Below are positions 5,826 through 7,108 of a stretch of DNA of 7,108 nucleotides, piece by piece. The notes under the pieces were generated by a model that worked only from the letters and a program-made list of their open reading frames with translations, was not told where the DNA came from and ran no database searches. Source of the stretch: an uncultured Geobacteraceae bacterium. Its GTDB lineage: Bacteria; Desulfobacterota; Desulfuromonadia; Geobacterales; Pseudopelobacteraceae. The DNA is taken from assembly GCA_903879825.1 (NCBI GenBank), contig CAIRND010000621.1, positions 1 through 7,108 on the forward strand. Reading direction: 5' to 3'. The translations under genes and the position numbers were made by a program. Each line of letters opens with the position of its first letter. Position 1 is the stretch's first letter.

Positions 5826-6854
5826 ATGGAGACCCTTCACGTGAACAACGACCTCATTCTTCTCGGCCACGGCAGTGGCGGACGGCTTTCGCATCAACTA
5901 CTTGATGAACTGATTATTCCGATTGTCAGTGGCGTATCATCCGCAGGCCAGAATGATGCCGCTCTGCTGGATGCCATCCCCGGCCGGATTGCTTATACAA
6001 CTGATTCTTTTGTCGTTGATCCGATATTTTTCCCGGGTGGAACCATCGGCAGCCTGGCCGTGCATGGCACAGTAAACGATCTGGCAATGATGGGTGCCCG
6101 GCCGCTCTGGCTGAGCGTCGGATTAATTATCGAAGAGGGTTTTAGTAAAGCGCACTTAAGAACTATTCTGGAGGATATGCGCGCTGCAGCGGATGCCGCC
6201 GGTGTGTCTATCGTTACGGGAGATACCAAAGTCGTGCCGCGCGGTAAAGCGGATAAGATCTTTATCACGACCTCTGGAGTCGGTTCGGTCGAGCACACGC
6301 TGCCGATTCATGGTGCCAATGCGCAACCGGGAGACAGTATCATCATTAACGGTACGATCGGGGACCACGGCATCGCAGTCATGGCTGGACGTGAGGGGCT
6401 TGAGGTCGACACGGAAATAATAAGCGATTCTGCGGCTCTGAATGGTCTGGTTGCAGAACTTCTCGCTGAAGTCGGCGCCGCTCTCCATGTGCTGCGCGAT
6501 CCAACGAGAGGCGGAGTGGCTACGACGATAAAGGAGATAGCTCAGCAGTCAGCTGTTGCCATTACCCTGCGGGAAGAATCATTACCGGTTAAGCCGGCTG
6601 TGCGGGGAGTCTGCTCCATTTTAGGTCTTGACCCGCTGTTCGTGGCAAACGAGGGCAAGCTGCTGGCGTTTGTGTCCGCTGATGCGACTGAAGCGGCACT
6701 GGCTACCCTCAGGAAACACCCGCTTGGGGCCGGTGCTGTTGTTATCGGTACTGTTGAGGCCGGTCCTGCCGGTCGGGTGCAGATGGAGACCGTTATTGGC
6801 GGTATGCGGTCAGTAGATATGCTTTCCGGTGAGCAGTTGCCGAGGATCTGCTGA
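5826..6854 (+). CDS. hypE: [NiFe]-hydrogenase maturation protein HypE, 342 aa
   Basis: HypE makes the cyanide ligands of the [NiFe]-hydrogenase active site. HypF carbamoylates its C-terminal cysteine, HypE dehydrates this to a thiocyanate using ATP, and CN is passed to the HypC-HypD complex. The protein has the PurM/AIR-synthetase-like fold: GHGSGGRLSHQLL (14-26), DAALLD and TTDSFVVDP (45-66), HGTVNDLAMMGA (80-91), VTGDTKVV (130-137), RDPTRGGVATTIKE (224-237) and GKLLAFV (277-283). It ends in the required PRIC, with Cys342 as the last residue, so it looks complete and functional. The frame runs back to a GTG at 5766, but those 20 residues are not family-like. ATG 5826 is taken here; GTG 5841 is a serious alternative because GGAG (5828-5831) lies 9 bases before it. 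No other hyp gene or hydrogenase subunit is in the window. It is followed 1 bp later by the YbaK-type gene. Confidence 0.96.
   Translation: METLHVNNDLILLGHGSGGRLSHQLLDELIIPIVSGVSSAGQNDAALLDAIPGRIAYTTDSFVVDPIFFPGGTIGSLAVHGTVNDLAMMGARPLWLSVGLIIEEGFSKAHLRTILEDMRAAADAAGVSIVTGDTKVVPRGKADKIFITTSGVGSVEHTLPIHGANAQPGDSIIINGTIGDHGIAVMAGREGLEVDTEIISDSAALNGLVAELLAEVGAALHVLRDPTRGGVATTIKEIAQQSAVAITLREESLPVKPAVRGVCSILGLDPLFVANEGKLLAFVSADATEAALATLRKHPLGAGAVVIGTVEAGPAGRVQMETVIGGMRSVDMLSGEQLPRIC
5828..5831 (+). promoter_or_regulatory. Possible ribosome binding site GGAG for an internal GTG start of hypE
   Basis: GGAG is placed 9 bases before GTG 5841, whereas ATG 5826 has only GGA about 12 bases upstream. If this is the true site, HypE would begin five codons later, at the residues directly before GHGSGG, as in many HypE proteins. 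Confidence 0.4.
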
Positions 6855-6855
6855 T

Positions 6856-7108
6856 ATGGCAAAGGAAAAGACACCGGTAACTGCCGCTATTCGTGCCCTG
6901 CGTGCCGAAAAGGTTGCTTTTAGCGACCATCTCTACAGCTACGAAGAAAAAGGTGGCACGTCGGCCTCATCCCGCGAGCTTGGCGTTGATGAACATGCCG
7001 TCATAAAAACACTGGTGATGGAAGATGAGAGTTCCCTGCCGCTGATTGTGCTGATGCATGGTGATTTGCAGGTTTCAACCAAAGAGCTGGCGCGGGTTAT
7101 TGGTGTAA
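6856..7108 (+). CDS. YbaK/EbsC-family Cys-tRNA(Pro) deacylase (partial, C-terminus outside window)
   Basis: This is the first 84 codons of a YbaK-type editing domain. Members hydrolyse tRNA carrying the wrong amino acid, classically Cys-tRNA(Pro) made by mistake by prolyl-tRNA synthetase. The layout fits: a helical start with KTPVTAAIRALRAEKVAF (5-22), YSYEEKGG (28-34), RELGVDEHAVIKTLVM (40-55) with the conserved Lys51 of the KTLV motif, then PLIVLMHGDLQVSTKELARVIG (62-83, equivalent to the family's LAxxLGxK stretch). The ATG at 6856 begins one base after the hypE stop. A GAGGA Shine-Dalgarno (6842-6846) lies inside the end of hypE, so the two genes are likely translationally coupled. The terminal TAA seen at 7106-7108 is out of frame; the reading frame is still open at the edge. 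Full-length members are about 155-165 residues, so roughly half is missing. Confidence 0.92.
   Translation, partial: MAKEKTPVTAAIRALRAEKVAFSDHLYSYEEKGGTSASSRELGVDEHAVIKTLVMEDESSLPLIVLMHGDLQVSTKELARVIGV

Noticed and set aside
7106..7108. TAA at the right edge as the stop of the YbaK-type gene
   Set aside because: It is out of frame: codon 84 is GTA, followed by a single A. The conserved domain is also only half complete.

Overview
The window reads as a compact stretch of bacterial chromosome of roughly 50% GC from a Gram-negative bacterium: it holds a BamD outer-membrane lipoprotein, PlsY, HypE and a membrane-anchored class III nucleotide cyclase. This mix, plus the dispersed-looking A/T-rich and pyrimidine-rich intergenic repeats, suggests a deltaproteobacterium of the Desulfuromonadia (Geobacter/Pelobacter type). 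That placement is an inference from gene content, not a computed one. I see no prophage, IS element, CRISPR array, defence island, rRNA or tRNA.

Layout. (1) 1-1437, minus strand: a small one-helix membrane protein of unknown function (1057-1437), then, 49 bp downstream, a class III adenylate/guanylate cyclase (1-1007) that runs off the left edge. (2) 1551-2633, plus strand: a strong sigma70-type promoter with an extended -10, a GreA/GreB-like protein (1638-2120) and, 6 bp later, a short DTW-domain protein (2127-2633) related to tRNA aminocarboxypropyltransferases. (3) 2634-2828: a convergent intergenic region with a nested inverted repeat and a 12-bp perfect bidirectional terminator stem. (4) 2829-5708, minus strand, in transcription order: a Rossmann/SDR-type enoyl-ACP reductase-like protein (FabMG-like, 4380-5708), a 119-bp inverted-repeat element, bamD (3460-4227) and plsY (2829-3434). 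(5) 5709-7108, plus strand: hypE (5826-6854) and the start of a YbaK/ProX-type Cys-tRNA(Pro) deacylase (6856-7108), which runs off the right edge.

How they fit. The minus-strand cluster links fatty-acid/phospholipid synthesis (enoyl reductase-like protein, PlsY acyltransferase) with outer-membrane protein assembly (BamD), an envelope theme. The plus-strand pairs each join a core-metabolism gene to an RNA-related one: GreA-like with DTW, and HypE ([NiFe]-hydrogenase cyanide-ligand synthesis) with a tRNA-editing hydrolase. Most genes belong to known families. The points most worth following are the FabV-like Y-x8-K motif in the 442-residue reductase, the two intergenic repeat elements, the DTW protein without the usual N-terminal cysteine cluster, and several start-site corrections.
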